From Anniella stebbinsi (taxonomy: Eukaryota > Chordata > Lepidosauria > Squamata > Anniellidae): a stretch of 64,000 nucleotides of DNA. Shown here one piece after another: positions 44,915-55,582 of the stretch. How positions within the stretch are numbered: the stretch's first letter is position 1; each line of letters begins with the position of its first letter. The position numbers were made by a program, and so were the translations under genes. Below the pieces are notes generated by a model that had not been told where the DNA came from, searched no databases, and saw nothing but the letters and a program-made list of their open reading frames with translations. The stretch covers positions 92,474,609 through 92,538,608 of the forward strand of contig JARDYH010000003.1 in assembly GCA_029215795.1 (NCBI GenBank), written 5' to 3'.

Positions 44915-44965
<51 letters not shown>
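44915..44965. repeat. (GT)n(GA)n compound microsatellite
   Basis: A GT tract to 44940 passes directly into an AG tract to 44965. The following 44966-46365 holds no gene I can support. Confidence 0.95.
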
Positions 44966-46365
44966 ACTACTGAATTACACAATAAGTATATTAAGTTATA
45001 TTGGACATATGACATGTTAATCAAGTTTTGTGTGGGTGTGAAAACTGCTGCCGATGCTGCTTTAGTCATTTTATTTCATGCTTTATTTCACTTCTTGCCC
45101 TGCCGCCCTGCCACCCTGCCTACTTTCATAGCTCTCAGAGGTTCAGACCCGGTGCAAGACCCAAATCCAAATAAACCAGTAAGCTGTGGTAATTAATATT
45201 TATATGTTATTATGACTGTTTTTCATTCTCTGCTTTGTAATATTTTGTAATAAGCTGGAAGGGCTGGGGAGAGGGAAATGTTCACTTGCCTTGGAAAAGC
45301 AGCAGCTAACAATGCTCTATGTAGAAAGGCCCATTAGAACTGCCATTCATAGTTGACTGAGTCAGTCTTATTCATCTGCTCTGAGGATTTGCCAGGACCT
45401 AAATTCTAGGTAGGAAATGCCCCTTTCTAGCCACCTCAGGAGCTGCTTTTGAAAGCAAGAGCCAAGGACGGGTGTGCATGAACGTGCTTGCAGATACGCA
45501 AGTGTGTCAAGCATTATTTCAAGCCATCTCACAGGCATCTGACTCAGACAATATTAATTTAACCACCACCCAGCTCTCAATCTGCTGCACTAAATACCCG
45601 TACACTGTTCAGATAAAACTGGTCTTAAGAATGGACATAAGCTGTTCTAGATGCATTCTGATTTGGGATGATGTGACTTCTGTGATCTCTTCTGCCCACC
45701 TGAGAATGGACCACTTCATCTCTCTTTTATTGATGGATGTACTAATGCCGAGATGCAGAGCCTCTGGCCCAGGGAGGTTCTATATCCAGCCCACAGAGCC
45801 TACTTGGATTCCTCTAGGAATTCCCAGTGTTATCTCCAATCACAGTCTGGAGATAACAGCAGGGATTCCCCTGCATGCAGAGGGAGGCCGTGCCAGGAGG
45901 ACAGCTGGACAAACCATCCCCATAAGGATGACCCATGAAGGTAGAGGCTCAGCCAATGTTGGGACAAAGGCAAAATGGGTGGGGGGAATGGTGTTAGTGG
46001 GCATGTCCACATCCGCTGACATTATATCATCCAGCCCAAAGAGGGGCAATTCAGTCCCTTTCCCCATTCTGATTCGTCACCTCCGTGCTGAAAGATCACA
46101 TTCCGGATTCATGGGCCAAACTGTTCTCAAGATCAGTTTGATGTTTGCATAGGACGACCTTTGTGCAGAAGAGAGAATTAAATCTGGTGCAGTATTAGCA
46201 ATGTAAGCAGAAAAAAGCTACACGTGCGGAGACGTCCTCTTCTGCAGATCTATTATAAAAATACAGCGATTAAGTCTTCTTTTGCATCAGATCCCCCTAC
46301 ACTGTGTATCCACACTGAAAAGATCACCTGTATTGGCTTCAGAATGTAGAAAAAGCAGTTGTATA

Positions 46366-46860
46366 AATTAAGAACGTAGGAAGAGCCATGCTGGATCAGA
46401 CCAACGGTCCATCTAGTCCACACTCTGTTCACACAGTGGCCAAAAAGTTGTCGACCAGGAACCCACAAGCAGGACACGAGTGCAACAGCACCTTCCCACC
46501 CATGTTCCCCAGCAACTGTGTATATAGGCTTCCTGCCTCTGATACTGGAGGTAGCACATAGCCATCAGGACTAGTAGCCATTGATAGCCCCCTCCTCCAG
46601 GAATGTATCCAACTCCCCTTTAAAGCCACCCAAACCGGTAGTGGTAGTGAATTCCATAGTTTTAACTATGCGCTGTGTGAAGAAGTACTTATCTGTCCTG
46701 AATCTCCTACCAAGCAGCTTCATGGGATGACTCCAGGTTCTAGTTTTATGGGAGAGGGAGAAATATATCTCCCTTCCCACATTCTCCACACCATGCATAA
46801 TTTTGTATACCTCTATCAGGTCTCCCTTAGCTTCCTTTTTTCCAAGCTAATTTTGTTAGC
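46366..46860 (-). mobile_element. CR1/L3-like LINE 3' region, reverse orientation
   Basis: GAGCCATGCTGGATCAGACC, GGAACCCACAAGCAGGAC, GGTAGCACATAGCCATCAGG and CTCTATCAGGTCTCCCTTAG form a long, well-kept repeat widespread in squamates. The last block (TCTCCCTTAG...TTTCCAAGCTAA) resembles the reverse complement of the CR1 3' UTR, hence the strand call. The open frames in it carry no RT motif. Confidence 0.5.
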
Positions 46861-47445
46861 ATGCCACATACACATCTGATTATTGCACATGGAGAGGAGG
46901 GAGGTCTAAGGTTCAGAATTAATGGTTTGACAAAGTCTTAAAGTTCATGGTTGAGGTTAATTTTGGACCAGAGTTGTCTTTGCAGCTCACATCTCCACAC
47001 TACACTAACTCTATAATGACAGTCAGTGAATGATTCCTGGGCAATTCTGACCCAGGAAGCAGGCAGTGATGTAGAGGTGGGGAAGGAAAAACATGGACAA
47101 ATCTTCAGTTTTCCCACTGCCTTAGCAGATATTATTTGAGTTGGCATGAGGCCATCCCTCCTCCCTAAAAGTGCCCTGCCAAGAACTACATGCCAAGGAA
47201 CAGCTCAGCCTGTCCTGTGGCATGGAGGGTGGGAAGCTGACCGCCTTGATACTGGGCCAGCGGGGGAGGGGGGATGAAAAGAATATAACTAAAATAAAAG
47301 GCTTCCAAAGAAGGAAGAAAATGGTGAGGAAACCTAAGGGCAGTCTTTTAGAGAAAGCAGCAGGCATAGTACAAAAGCACAGTTCCCAGCTCTAAGCCAC
47401 AGTATTCCTCTGCCATTTTGCTTGAAGGAAGGGGCTTTGGGCCTA

Positions 47446-47761
47446 GGGTGACCATGTGGAAAGGAGGACAGGGCTTCTGTATCTTTAACAGTCGCATAGA
47501 AAAGGGAATTTCAGCAGGTGTCATTGGTATGCATGCAGCACCTGGTGAAATTCCCTCTTCATCACAACAGTTCAAGCTGCAGGAACCCTGCCCTTTTTTG
47601 TATCTGGTCAAGAGGACAGGGCTCCTGCAGCTTTAACTGTTTTGATAAGGAGCTAATTTTACCAGGTGCTACATGCATACAAAGGACACCTGCTGAAATT
47701 CCTTTTTCCGTACAACTGTTAAAGATACAGGAGTCCTGTCCTCCTTTTCATATGGTCACCC
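47446..47761. mobile_element. 316-bp foldback MITE, TA-flanked (copy 2)
   Basis: GGGTGACCATGTGGAAAGG at the left and CCTTTTCATATGGTCACCC at the right, with TA at 47444-47445 and 47762-47763. The two arms carry ATTTCAGCAGGTGTCATTGG and its complement. Central CATGCAGCACCTGGTG marks the subtype shared with 62730. Confidence 0.85.
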
Positions 47762-48065
47762 TAGCTTTGGCAGTCATCACACAGAGAGAGAGAAAAAGAG
47801 AGAGGGGGGGAGGGAGGCTTGGGGATATAAGAGCTCAGCTGCCCCTCCAGACTGGTGGCTAGGAATGATGGGAGTTGTAGTCCAACACATCTGGAGAAGC
47901 ACTAGAGGTTCATGGGTCTATGGCAGACCACTAGGATTGCCAGCTCTTGTACTGGCCACGTACCTGTGTTTTTAGCAGCAGCTCACTTTGTTCGCAGAAA
48001 TTTAGTCAGTGAAAACTTTAACGATCAACTTATTTCTGTGCAACAACAAATTTACTTAAAAATTT

Positions 48066-48151
48066 GTTTCTAAAAAACAAAGAGTCTTCTTGTGGTTCCT
48101 TAAAGATTAACAGATTTGAGCTTTCATGGATAAGAGTCCACTTCATCAGAT
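48066..48151 (-). mobile_element. Hammerhead-bearing repeat, reverse copy
   Basis: On the minus strand CTGATGA (48149-48143), a stem GTGGA/UCCAU with six-base loop, then GAAA (48125-48122). The 3' part reads TTAATCTTTAAGGAACCACA and AGAAGACTCTTTG. It is directly abutted by a forward 3' piece at 48152. Confidence 0.65.
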
Positions 48152-48226
48152 GTTTATGGTATAATAAATCTTTAAAGGGTCCCATGACTCTTTTGTTGTT
48201 TTTGCTGAGATAGACTAATTTAAAAT
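48152..48226 (+). mobile_element. Forward 3' piece of the same repeat, head-to-head with the reverse copy
   Basis: TAATAAATCTTTAAAGGG, CATGACTCTTTTGTTGTTTT and TGCTGAGATAGACTAA match the 3' part of the family. It lacks the CTGATGA core. The two copies point away from each other from 48151. Confidence 0.6.
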
Positions 48227-48229
48227 AAT

Positions 48230-50745
48230 TCTTCAGTTCAGGCATTACAGTTACAGGAGGAGGCTTGTCTTCTTATGCATCTCTTCAACCTATGTTAGGC
48301 TGCTGTTAGAACAGGACCAATAAAAAATTGGCAACTGTATCCACATCCTGGTGTCCAAATGCAATTGCAACCTCTTTAATCTCTTTGCAGTGTGTATGTG
48401 AAAAATAAATAATCCATAGCTTTGTAAAATACGGCCTAGTGCTTGCAATAAGAACATAACAGAGGGAACATTTGAGAGTGATTTGCTCTCATTCCTCTTG
48501 GGCTTCAATTGGGTTTACTAAGACGGGGCATGGATGTCCCAGTTACTGGCTGGAAAGAACCCAAGAACTGCTTGCCACTCTGCGTCTTGCTGGAAAATGT
48601 GAGTGCAGTTTGCAAGTTTTGGTCAGTGTGCCTACTAGTTTACCAAGATGCACTGACTCAGCAGAAAGGCGAAAGTGCAGGGAACTGCGTGTCTGCACAT
48701 AAACGTGGTAGAAACCTTTTAAAATGTTCTAAAAAGTCCTGTGCTCAGCAGTTATATTGTGTGGGGGGTTTAATCTCTCAAGAAAGGACTCATTCATTTA
48801 AAAGCATGATCTTTGTTTCACCAGTAGAAGAAATATTTAAACGCTTGAAGGGCATCATTAAAGATTTGGAGTCCAGGGCTAGAGGAGACTATTTGCAGCA
48901 AAGTTGAAAGGCTCATTCTTAAATGCATTCCAGATGAAATGGCAAAGGGGAAAAAAGCTCTGTATTTTGAGTTACATTTCTTTTTGATAGAACTCCTATC
49001 AATAAAAATCAAATAGTCGCTTTGCTATTTCAACACAAAGGGATGTGTGTCATTTGCTTCACTGAGGTTGAGGTAGTTAGAATAAAACACCGGCTGCAGT
49101 CCTGTGCACACTTACGTGGAAACAAGTCCCACTGAACTTAATGGGAACCATTTCCACGTAAACATACATAGGATTATACTGTAAGAAGCTTATCTCCAGA
49201 GTAGCTGTATGACTCTGCCGTGGCAAAAAACAACAACAAAGGCATATTGTGGTCCCTTCATGGTTTATTGTAAAGTAAACGTACTGAAATCTAGTCCACA
49301 AAAGCTAAAATCTATTAGCCTCTTGGCTTCTTACACAAGCAAGCTGTCATCTTTCAGCTTTTCCTCCCGGTGGAACGTAAGTGCCTGGGATGTGGTAGGC
49401 TAGCCATGAGAAAGGATGTTTCTTTCTATCTGTTTAAGCTTGAAGCTAAATGGCTGATGACAGTCGTAACGCATACCTATTTGCAGGGACCTTTAATCCT
49501 AGAATTGCCGTGAGAAAGAAATTTATGGCAGGATAATTCAGTACCTAACCTTTTTTTTTTTTAATGAAAAGCTTGGAATACACTTAATAATAATTGGATT
49601 GTCCCATACATTTTCCACTTATGTTGCAGCTACACAGAAACACACGCCCCATTCTCTGTTCCTTACTGTGTGATTTGGGTTGAACAGAAAATACTTTCTA
49701 CAACCAGCGGCTGCTGTTGTCAGTAGTGGTAAGCCACAGGCTAGACAGCCTTACAATCACATAGTATATCACTAAAACTGCTTAAGATGCATACTGCAGA
49801 ATGTTGCGGAGGTGTATGTGTCAGAGAAAGTCCTGCCTAGTTCCCTCTTCGAAGCCAGTCAGGAAAAGATAGACTTCTCTCTTGACTTTATGTCTACATT
49901 AGGAAGCCTTCTTGTGACCTTCTGAGGGAATTGCAGGGGCTCTCTGTGTTATTCTCAGTGCTCCCCACACACAGAATAATAAACCAAAGGTTCATCTCTC
50001 CACTTTACAGTCAGGTTAAGCTCAACTGTCTTATTCCGGATGTACAGAGAAGCCTTTTAGAACTTAAGCAGCATGGTCGGTCTGACAAGGGAGAACCAAT
50101 GTACCTTTTGTCTGGACCCTGGCAGATGGGCAGACTGTGCGCAAACCAGTTTGGCGAACCTTACGGTGGAATTTTACTCAGGGGAACACAGCAGCTCTAT
50201 TGGGCTGGCCACATGGTATGTGGGTGAGGGGCTGGTGATAGGGCTGAAAATAAGAGTAAAGTCTGGGAGATTAAGCAGGTCTTAGCCATCTTGGATCCAC
50301 TCGGACACACGATGTGAGCATAATAAAGGGAGACCCCAGCTTTCTGGGAGGTGGAGTACCTCTAGCTCTAGCTGAGTTGAGCGTTTGTTTCTTTGAGAGA
50401 GAGTATTTATTCCACTCCTCCATATCCAATTCTCAGATATTTCTGATATTTACTCTGAATGGGCTTGAAATATTGTGGATTAAAGAATGAGGGACTGAGG
50501 TGAATTAGTTCACTTTGAGAGGAGGAAGGGAGTCCCACATGCTACAGAGATGGTAGTCTTTGCCAAATGATTCCCAAGTACATTCTGAGGTGCTCCATTT
50601 TTTTGGACGGGCTCCACTGTAGTTCCCCAGGGAGCAAGAACAGTCTGGCCAAGGCCTGGAGGAGGCAGTTTGCACCTCAGAGCAATAGCTGGGATGAGAG
50701 GAGTCTGACTAGCAGGAGGAGAGGTCAGCTGGAAGCTCACTTTTA
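48230..50745. other. Presumed intron, no gene recognised
   Basis: 49092-49184 is a copy of the short palindrome (GGCTGCAGTCCTGTGCACAC ... CATAGGATTATACTG). Nothing else here is supported; the open frames are short and motif-free. Confidence 0.45.
49092..49184. mobile_element. Short palindromic repeat, copy 2
   Basis: GTCCTGTGCACACTTACGTGG and CCACGTAAACATACATAGGA are inverted around CCCACTGAACTTAATGGG. This is the best-kept copy of this family in the window. Confidence 0.7.
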
Positions 50746-50997
50746 GGGTGACCAGATTTTGGAAACCAAAATCCAGGTCCAAAATGGCCACCCGAAGGGG
50801 GCGTGCCCACCAACATGTCTGGCCCCCAGGGAACGTGCCCACCTGAACATAGCCTTGGTCACATGTCTGATTTCACAGCACACAATTAAGACAAACATGT
50901 ATTTCCTTGTCTGAAAAGCTGTGTAGAAATAGAGAGTAGCTGTAAAGACATCAACATTATACACATTGTGATATATACATGAAATTGCTTTCAGGCA

Positions 50998-51120
50998 ACA
51001 TGTCTAGAATTTTATCAGGTGTCACTTGTATGCATGCAGCACCTGGTGATAGTCCCTCTTCATTACAACAGTTAAAATTGCAGGAGCCTTGCCTAGCATG
51101 ATCAATCAGATACAAAAGAG
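50998..51120. mobile_element. Partial 316-bp foldback MITE
   Basis: TTTATCAGGTGTCACTTGTA, GCATGCAGCACCTGGTGATA and CAGTTAAAATTGCAGGAGCC follow the centre of the family. Both ends are missing or decayed. Confidence 0.65.
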
Positions 51121-51800
51121 GGCAGACATACACACCACAGGTAAAAGCAGCAGCAGTCACCACACACACCTCATACTCACCAAAGGCAACACAAATTAAA
51201 ATCTACATACCCCTGCACACTCACCCAAAGTGGGGGAAAACTCCACACCCTCCTGAAGGCAATTAAAACAACAACCTCCCCACACACACTTAACTGGAGG
51301 GGGGATAAAAATCCATCCCCACCCTCGCCAAAGTCAAACTAATAATGACAATAATAGTAATAATCCACCCACACAATGCAAAATAACACAAAAACATGCA
51401 CACACCCATTGCAATAAAATAATATTAAAAATACAACACTCACCCACATACTCACCCAAGGAAAAATAATTACAATCCAGACACACACCAAGGCAAAAAC
51501 CAACCAACTGAACAACCACACACACTCAACCAAGACTGAAAATAAAATAAATATCCACACGTACTAGCACACTCACCCATGGCAAACCTAATAAAAGTTT
51601 TAAAACACATCCACATACACCACCCCAATTAATTCATCAAAATAAATGGAAAATATTAAAGAAAAGTTCACTAAACATTCAGCTTCCTTTACTCAAATGT
51701 TTTTTAAGAGACCTAGTTCTTTTTATCTGTGTTCAAATTCAAAACACACACACACACACCTATAAAAAGCTTTAAAAATGTAGTTCAGCATTTATTTATT
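51120..51800. repeat. CA/AAC-rich purine-poor simple sequence
   Basis: Long stretches of CACACA, AATAATA and CCACAC with very few G on the plus strand. It is probably an old expanded simple repeat; a clean (AC)n tract is at about 51744-51760. It generates long but meaningless minus-strand hydrophobic frames. Confidence 0.6.
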
Positions 51801-51929
51801 TTTAGGAAACCCACCCTACCTGAAGAGGAGTCCTTAGAGACCCGAGAAGGCAGCCGGGTGTGTGCTGCGTTTGGAGTCGTCCCTGCTGCTGGGCAACAAC
51901 AATTTCTCACACCCAAGCAGCCCCAATCA

Positions 51930-52150
51930 AGCCGTGTGCTCCCCACGCAGCTTGACCAGCAACGGCTGGAGGAGTCCTGACTTCTGAGCAGAGCCAGGCA
52001 ACCCAAAATCAAGCGGTGTGCCTGCTGTGTAGGCGTTGATAGCCACCGCTGCCCTCAGCCCGAGCCGGCTGGAGGGTTGAGGCTCCTGGGGCTGCCTCCA
52101 CCATGGGAGAAGCCCCAAATCAAGCGTCGTGCGCGCTGTGCAGGCGCGAA
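51930..52150 (+). repeat. Three degenerate tandem units in CpG-rich DNA
   Basis: CCCCAATCAAGCCGTGTGCT, CCCAAAATCAAGCGGTGTGC and CCCCAAATCAAGCGTCGTGC occur at about 51933, 52001 and 52110, each followed by a related CTGTGTAGGCG-like stretch in the last two. The spacing is irregular. Function unknown. Confidence 0.55.
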
Positions 52151-52695
52151 CGGCCGCCACAGCCGGCCCAGCACGAGCTGAGGCAGACTGGCAACCCACG
52201 GAGCCGCGCGTACCGAACACCCCCATCCCCCCCCCGCTTCAGAAAAAGATGGAGACATTTGCGCGGGGCAATTCCTCCTCTTCCCCCCTCGCGCTTTCCC
52301 CAACAGTTGCCCTCGTTAATGAAGCTTGACCCCAATCCACGAAGCGAAGAACACGAGGCGGCCGCGTTCGGCGCCAAACCGGGGTGAGGGGTGGGTGTCA
52401 CTACCTCAGTCTCTGTCTGTCCCCCCCCGGGGTTCAGGGTCTCTCTCTCTCTCTCTTCTGGGTTGGAAGCGAAGTGGGAGAGCACCAGCAACAAGAACAG
52501 CCATCTCTCTTCTTCTGCGCCACCGCCTCTGGCTCGCCTTGGCGGCGGGCGGCTTCCAAGTCTAGGAAGCATTTTGGGAAGTGATGCAGCGCGGCAGTAA
52601 CACCCACCCCCCATCTGCGAGGAAAGGAGGTGTGTAGTGTTGAAGCCCGCCTGAAGCCTTTCCTTTTTTTTTCTTTTTTTTTTCCTCGCCTGCAG

Positions 52696-52851
52696 GCCTG
52701 CTATCGGCCTCCTCCTCCTGGTGCTGCTATTGCTTCCACCATCTGGTTCTTCTCCCACAAGTCTGGCGAGACCCTGGTCGCTCAAGACTTGTGCGAGAAG
52801 ACCCAGATAGGAAGTGTTGTGAGACAGGGAGAGAGCTGGGAGCAGGAGCAG
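52696..52851 (+). other. Exon-like segment with strong splice signals, unrecognised
   Basis: A T-rich tract (TTTTTTTTCTTTTTTTTTCC) and TGCAG precede 52696, and CAG|GTAAGG follows 52851: both splice sites are near consensus. The 156 bp are open in frame one for 52 codons (IASTIWFFSHKSGETLVAQ, then CEKTQIGSVVRQGESWEQEQ). Frame two encodes a Leu-rich signal-like stretch (AIGLLLLVLLLLPPSG) before a stop. I recognise neither. It sits in the CpG-rich block inside the 50746-53012 element. Confidence 0.4.
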
Positions 52852-53528
52852 GTAAGGTCCGACTGCTCCGTCCGCCTGCCCCGGCACCTTTCCTGGGGTG
52901 AGGGTGGGAGGAGAGCGAGCCAACCGTTTCCCAGGAGGTTTGCCCCTGGTCGGCCTGGATTGCCCCAGTTTTCCCAGTTAGGACCAGGAAACCCCTGGCG
53001 ATCTGGTCACCCTATGAGGAGCAGAATTTTCCCTAGACTCAAGGCCTGAAGGGACATGCATGATGTTTTTATTTGTGGAAACTCATCTGGGCCAAGTGCA
53101 GTCATACTATTCTTCCTGGAAGCTTCCGAAACATGAGAAGATGAACTGAACAGGTTAGCTGTCCAAGTTGAGTTGCAGGAAACAACGCTATTTAATTTTA
53201 TCCTTTCCCAATGTACCCTTCTTCCGGGGAGTGCAAGGAGTTTGCGCATGGAATTCTCCTATTTTGTCTTCTCAACCCGCTGCAAGGTTAATCAGAGTCA
53301 GAGATGGAGGCCTGCCCAAGGCCATCCAAAAGAATTCATGGCAAGAAGGATCTTGCTGCTGGCTGACCCTTCAGTTTATCAGGGTGAGACAGCCCTGCTC
53401 AAGTCTCAGATTTAGGGGTTCCATTAAAAGGGCAGGATATTATAAAATCATTATTATCATATGGTTACCACCATTTCGGGAATGGGATGAGAATTTGGAC
53501 TTCCTGCTCTGGCTCTGGCTCGCTGAGC

Positions 53529-53664
53529 CAGCCTTTTCCAACCTGGTACTCTCCAGATGTTTTGAACTTCAACTCCCATCAGTCCTAGCCAGCATGGCGA
53601 ATGGGCAGGAATGCTGGGAGCTGTAATCTAAAATATCTGGAGGGCACCAGGTTAGAGAAGGCTG
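53529..53664. mobile_element. hAT-like palindromic MITE, copy 2
   Basis: CAGCCTTTTCCAACCTGGT and ACCAGGTTAGAGAAGGCTG are inverted termini. Inside, AACTTCAACTCCCATCAG and GGGAGCTGTAATCTAAAATA continue the palindrome. The flanks CGCTGAGC (53521-53528) and CTCTGAGC (53665-53672) are an 8-bp duplication with one mismatch. Confidence 0.85.
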
Positions 53665-53672
53665 CTCTGAGC

Positions 53673-55370
53673 TAAGCCTGACCATTTCTTCACTAGGTCA
53701 TGCTGCTGTTCAGACCCTGTAATGGTGTTGCTATGGCTCTCTTCAGAGAATGCTTCAACATTTGTATTCATTTGCTTGGGTGAACTCCTGGCCTTACAAA
53801 TGCTGTAAAAAAGAAATATATAGCCTTGTACAACCCTTTGTTATTCGAAGCACAAAACTAGAGGGTTTTGTTTTATTTTTATTCTTAAACATCCAGTCTA
53901 TAGTTCAACTGTTGTGTGAAAAGAAGAAAGTCATGTGACTCACACAGCCCCATCCCGATTTCCCTTGTGCCTATTTTGATTTTGTGCAGTAACGCAAGGT
54001 TCATCTCAAATGGTTAGAACACCATTTCCAGACCTGACTATTTTGCAAGTGGTTTTCATCTTAACAGCTCTTTCAGTTATGATATTAGTCTAAACAGCTC
54101 CATCTACAAAGCATACAGATCCTCCCGGGTGATTTGCCATGTCCCTTTGAGCATATATGTTTTACAACACGTAACACTGCATTGGGCGCATCTGCCACTT
54201 GAATGTGTTTTATCTTCTGCTAGGAGGATTGAGTTGCACCACTTGTGCATGTTTTCACAATTATCATGCATTGAAGCCTTGAGAGGGGTGGGGAGTTTAA
54301 CAGGAGTTTCAACAGCCTATTAACATGCTGCAATCTTGAATGTTGTTTTTGGCCGAAGAGAGTAACACGAGGAAAAGGGATTATCAAGACAGAAAGATCT
54401 CTAGGGATTAAAATGAGGGTAGTAGATGTCACTTTCGCTTTGGCTGCACATGCAGAAAGCCATCTCAATGGCAGTTCATATTTCATAATTTGACACCAAA
54501 TTCACCCATGCCATTTATAGCAAAGGGGAGGAGTGCACACCAGCGTTCCTTCCTGTCCCTGTAAAGGAGGATGGATGCCTTTAGGTTAATAAAGATGCGA
54601 TTCAATAGGAATCATGGGATACTTGAGTTAATGATAGGGTGCTTCTAGATGAGGCCTTTTATTGTGCAGTCACCTACTTCATGGAATTTTATGGGGAGGG
54701 GAGTTCTAGATGACATCTTCCATATGTAACACTCCTGCTTTCCCTCTGCTTCTTCAGTCTTTTTTCTTATCGCAGACAATCCATGAAGGAGGAACAGACA
54801 GGATAGCTCCACAATACCTTTTGCTTGGTAGTCCTAGGAGCCCTCTGTCTGCAAGCAGCCAGAGTTGGTGTGATTTTCCACGTGAATACTTTCTCCCGCC
54901 CATACCAAAAGAGTCCATACAATTGCCAAGTATACTTACAGAGCAGACAGACCTAACTCCTATCAAAAACACTGACATTCTCTAATGATGCCCCTGATCC
55001 CTTCCAAGAAGACTCACAATTTTCCATAAAAGTTTTCAATAGCCCCCAATTATAAGTCATTTGGTAGTCTATTGTCATTCATTCTAGAATCCAAGAACGG
55101 AGCGGTAAAAAAAAAACCAAGACAACCAGTAATGGCTATTATTTTTATGGTACTATCAATGTATGTGGGAGTATTTTTTTTCCCAGAGTTTCAAAATGTT
55201 AGATTGATTCAAGGCCTCTAGAAGCTTAGAGTGGAATTCAATGTTGTGAGGAAAACACGGGGTTCCTGATCCTAACTTTCCCTCATAACACTGGTGCAAG
55301 AGCATGCCTACAGGGGAGAATCAGCAAGTGGGGGGAAAGCTAATGCTTCCTCTACCTACCAGTATTCCTT
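53673..55370. other. Presumed intron, no gene recognised
   Basis: No repeat or coding segment is supported. Open frames are short and without motifs. Confidence 0.4.
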
Positions 55371-55399
55371 CATAAAAAACTGGGGAAAACACTAACAGT

Positions 55400-55582
55400 C
55401 AGAATATTTGTCACTCTAGCCTAGTATTGTCTATTCTACCTGGCAGAAGATTTGGTGGGTGGTGGTTCTCAGGCATGTCTTCCACACCACCTCCTGCCTG
55501 ATCCTTTTAAATGGAGATGACAGGAATTGAATAAATATCTGCATGCCAAGCATATGCTCTGTCACTGTGCTACAGTCCCTCT
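55400..55582 (-). mobile_element. tRNA-derived SINE, Sauria-SINE type, reverse and decayed
   Basis: On the minus strand: GACTGTAGCACAGTGACAGAG (A box region), then a decayed ATTCAATTCCTGTCATCTCC (B box region), and further on GCCAGGTAGAATAGACAATAC and TAGGCTAGAGTGACAAATAT, the SINE body. There are more substitutions than in the 7073 copy. Confidence 0.65.

Larger units (their letters stand above)
50746..53012. mobile_element. 2.27-kb TA-flanked element with CpG-rich, exon-like interior
   Basis: The left end is GGGTGACCAGATTTTGG and the right end CGATCTGGTCACCC, flanked by TA (50744-50745 and 53013-53014). Identity of the termini is limited to about 12 bases, but both have a small hairpin just inside. 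From about 51800 to 52920 the sequence is GC- and CpG-rich, unlike the AT-rich, CA-rich left part. A partial foldback MITE lies at 50998-51120. No transposase is seen. The pairing of the two ends into one element is plausible but not proven. Confidence 0.5.

Noticed and set aside
46571..46798. 75-codon minus-strand frame in the CR1/L3-like repeat as a gene
   Set aside because: It lies inside an interspersed repeat and has no reverse-transcriptase or other motif.
51334..51560. Hydrophobic minus-strand frames resembling membrane proteins
   Set aside because: They result from CA/AAC-rich simple sequence; Val/Leu/Cys/Phe repeats without structure.
52120..52923. 267-codon minus-strand open frame in the CpG-rich block
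   Set aside because: Low-complexity Arg/Gly/Ser/Leu composition with no motif. GC-rich DNA has few stops. The plus-strand exon-like segment is better supported.
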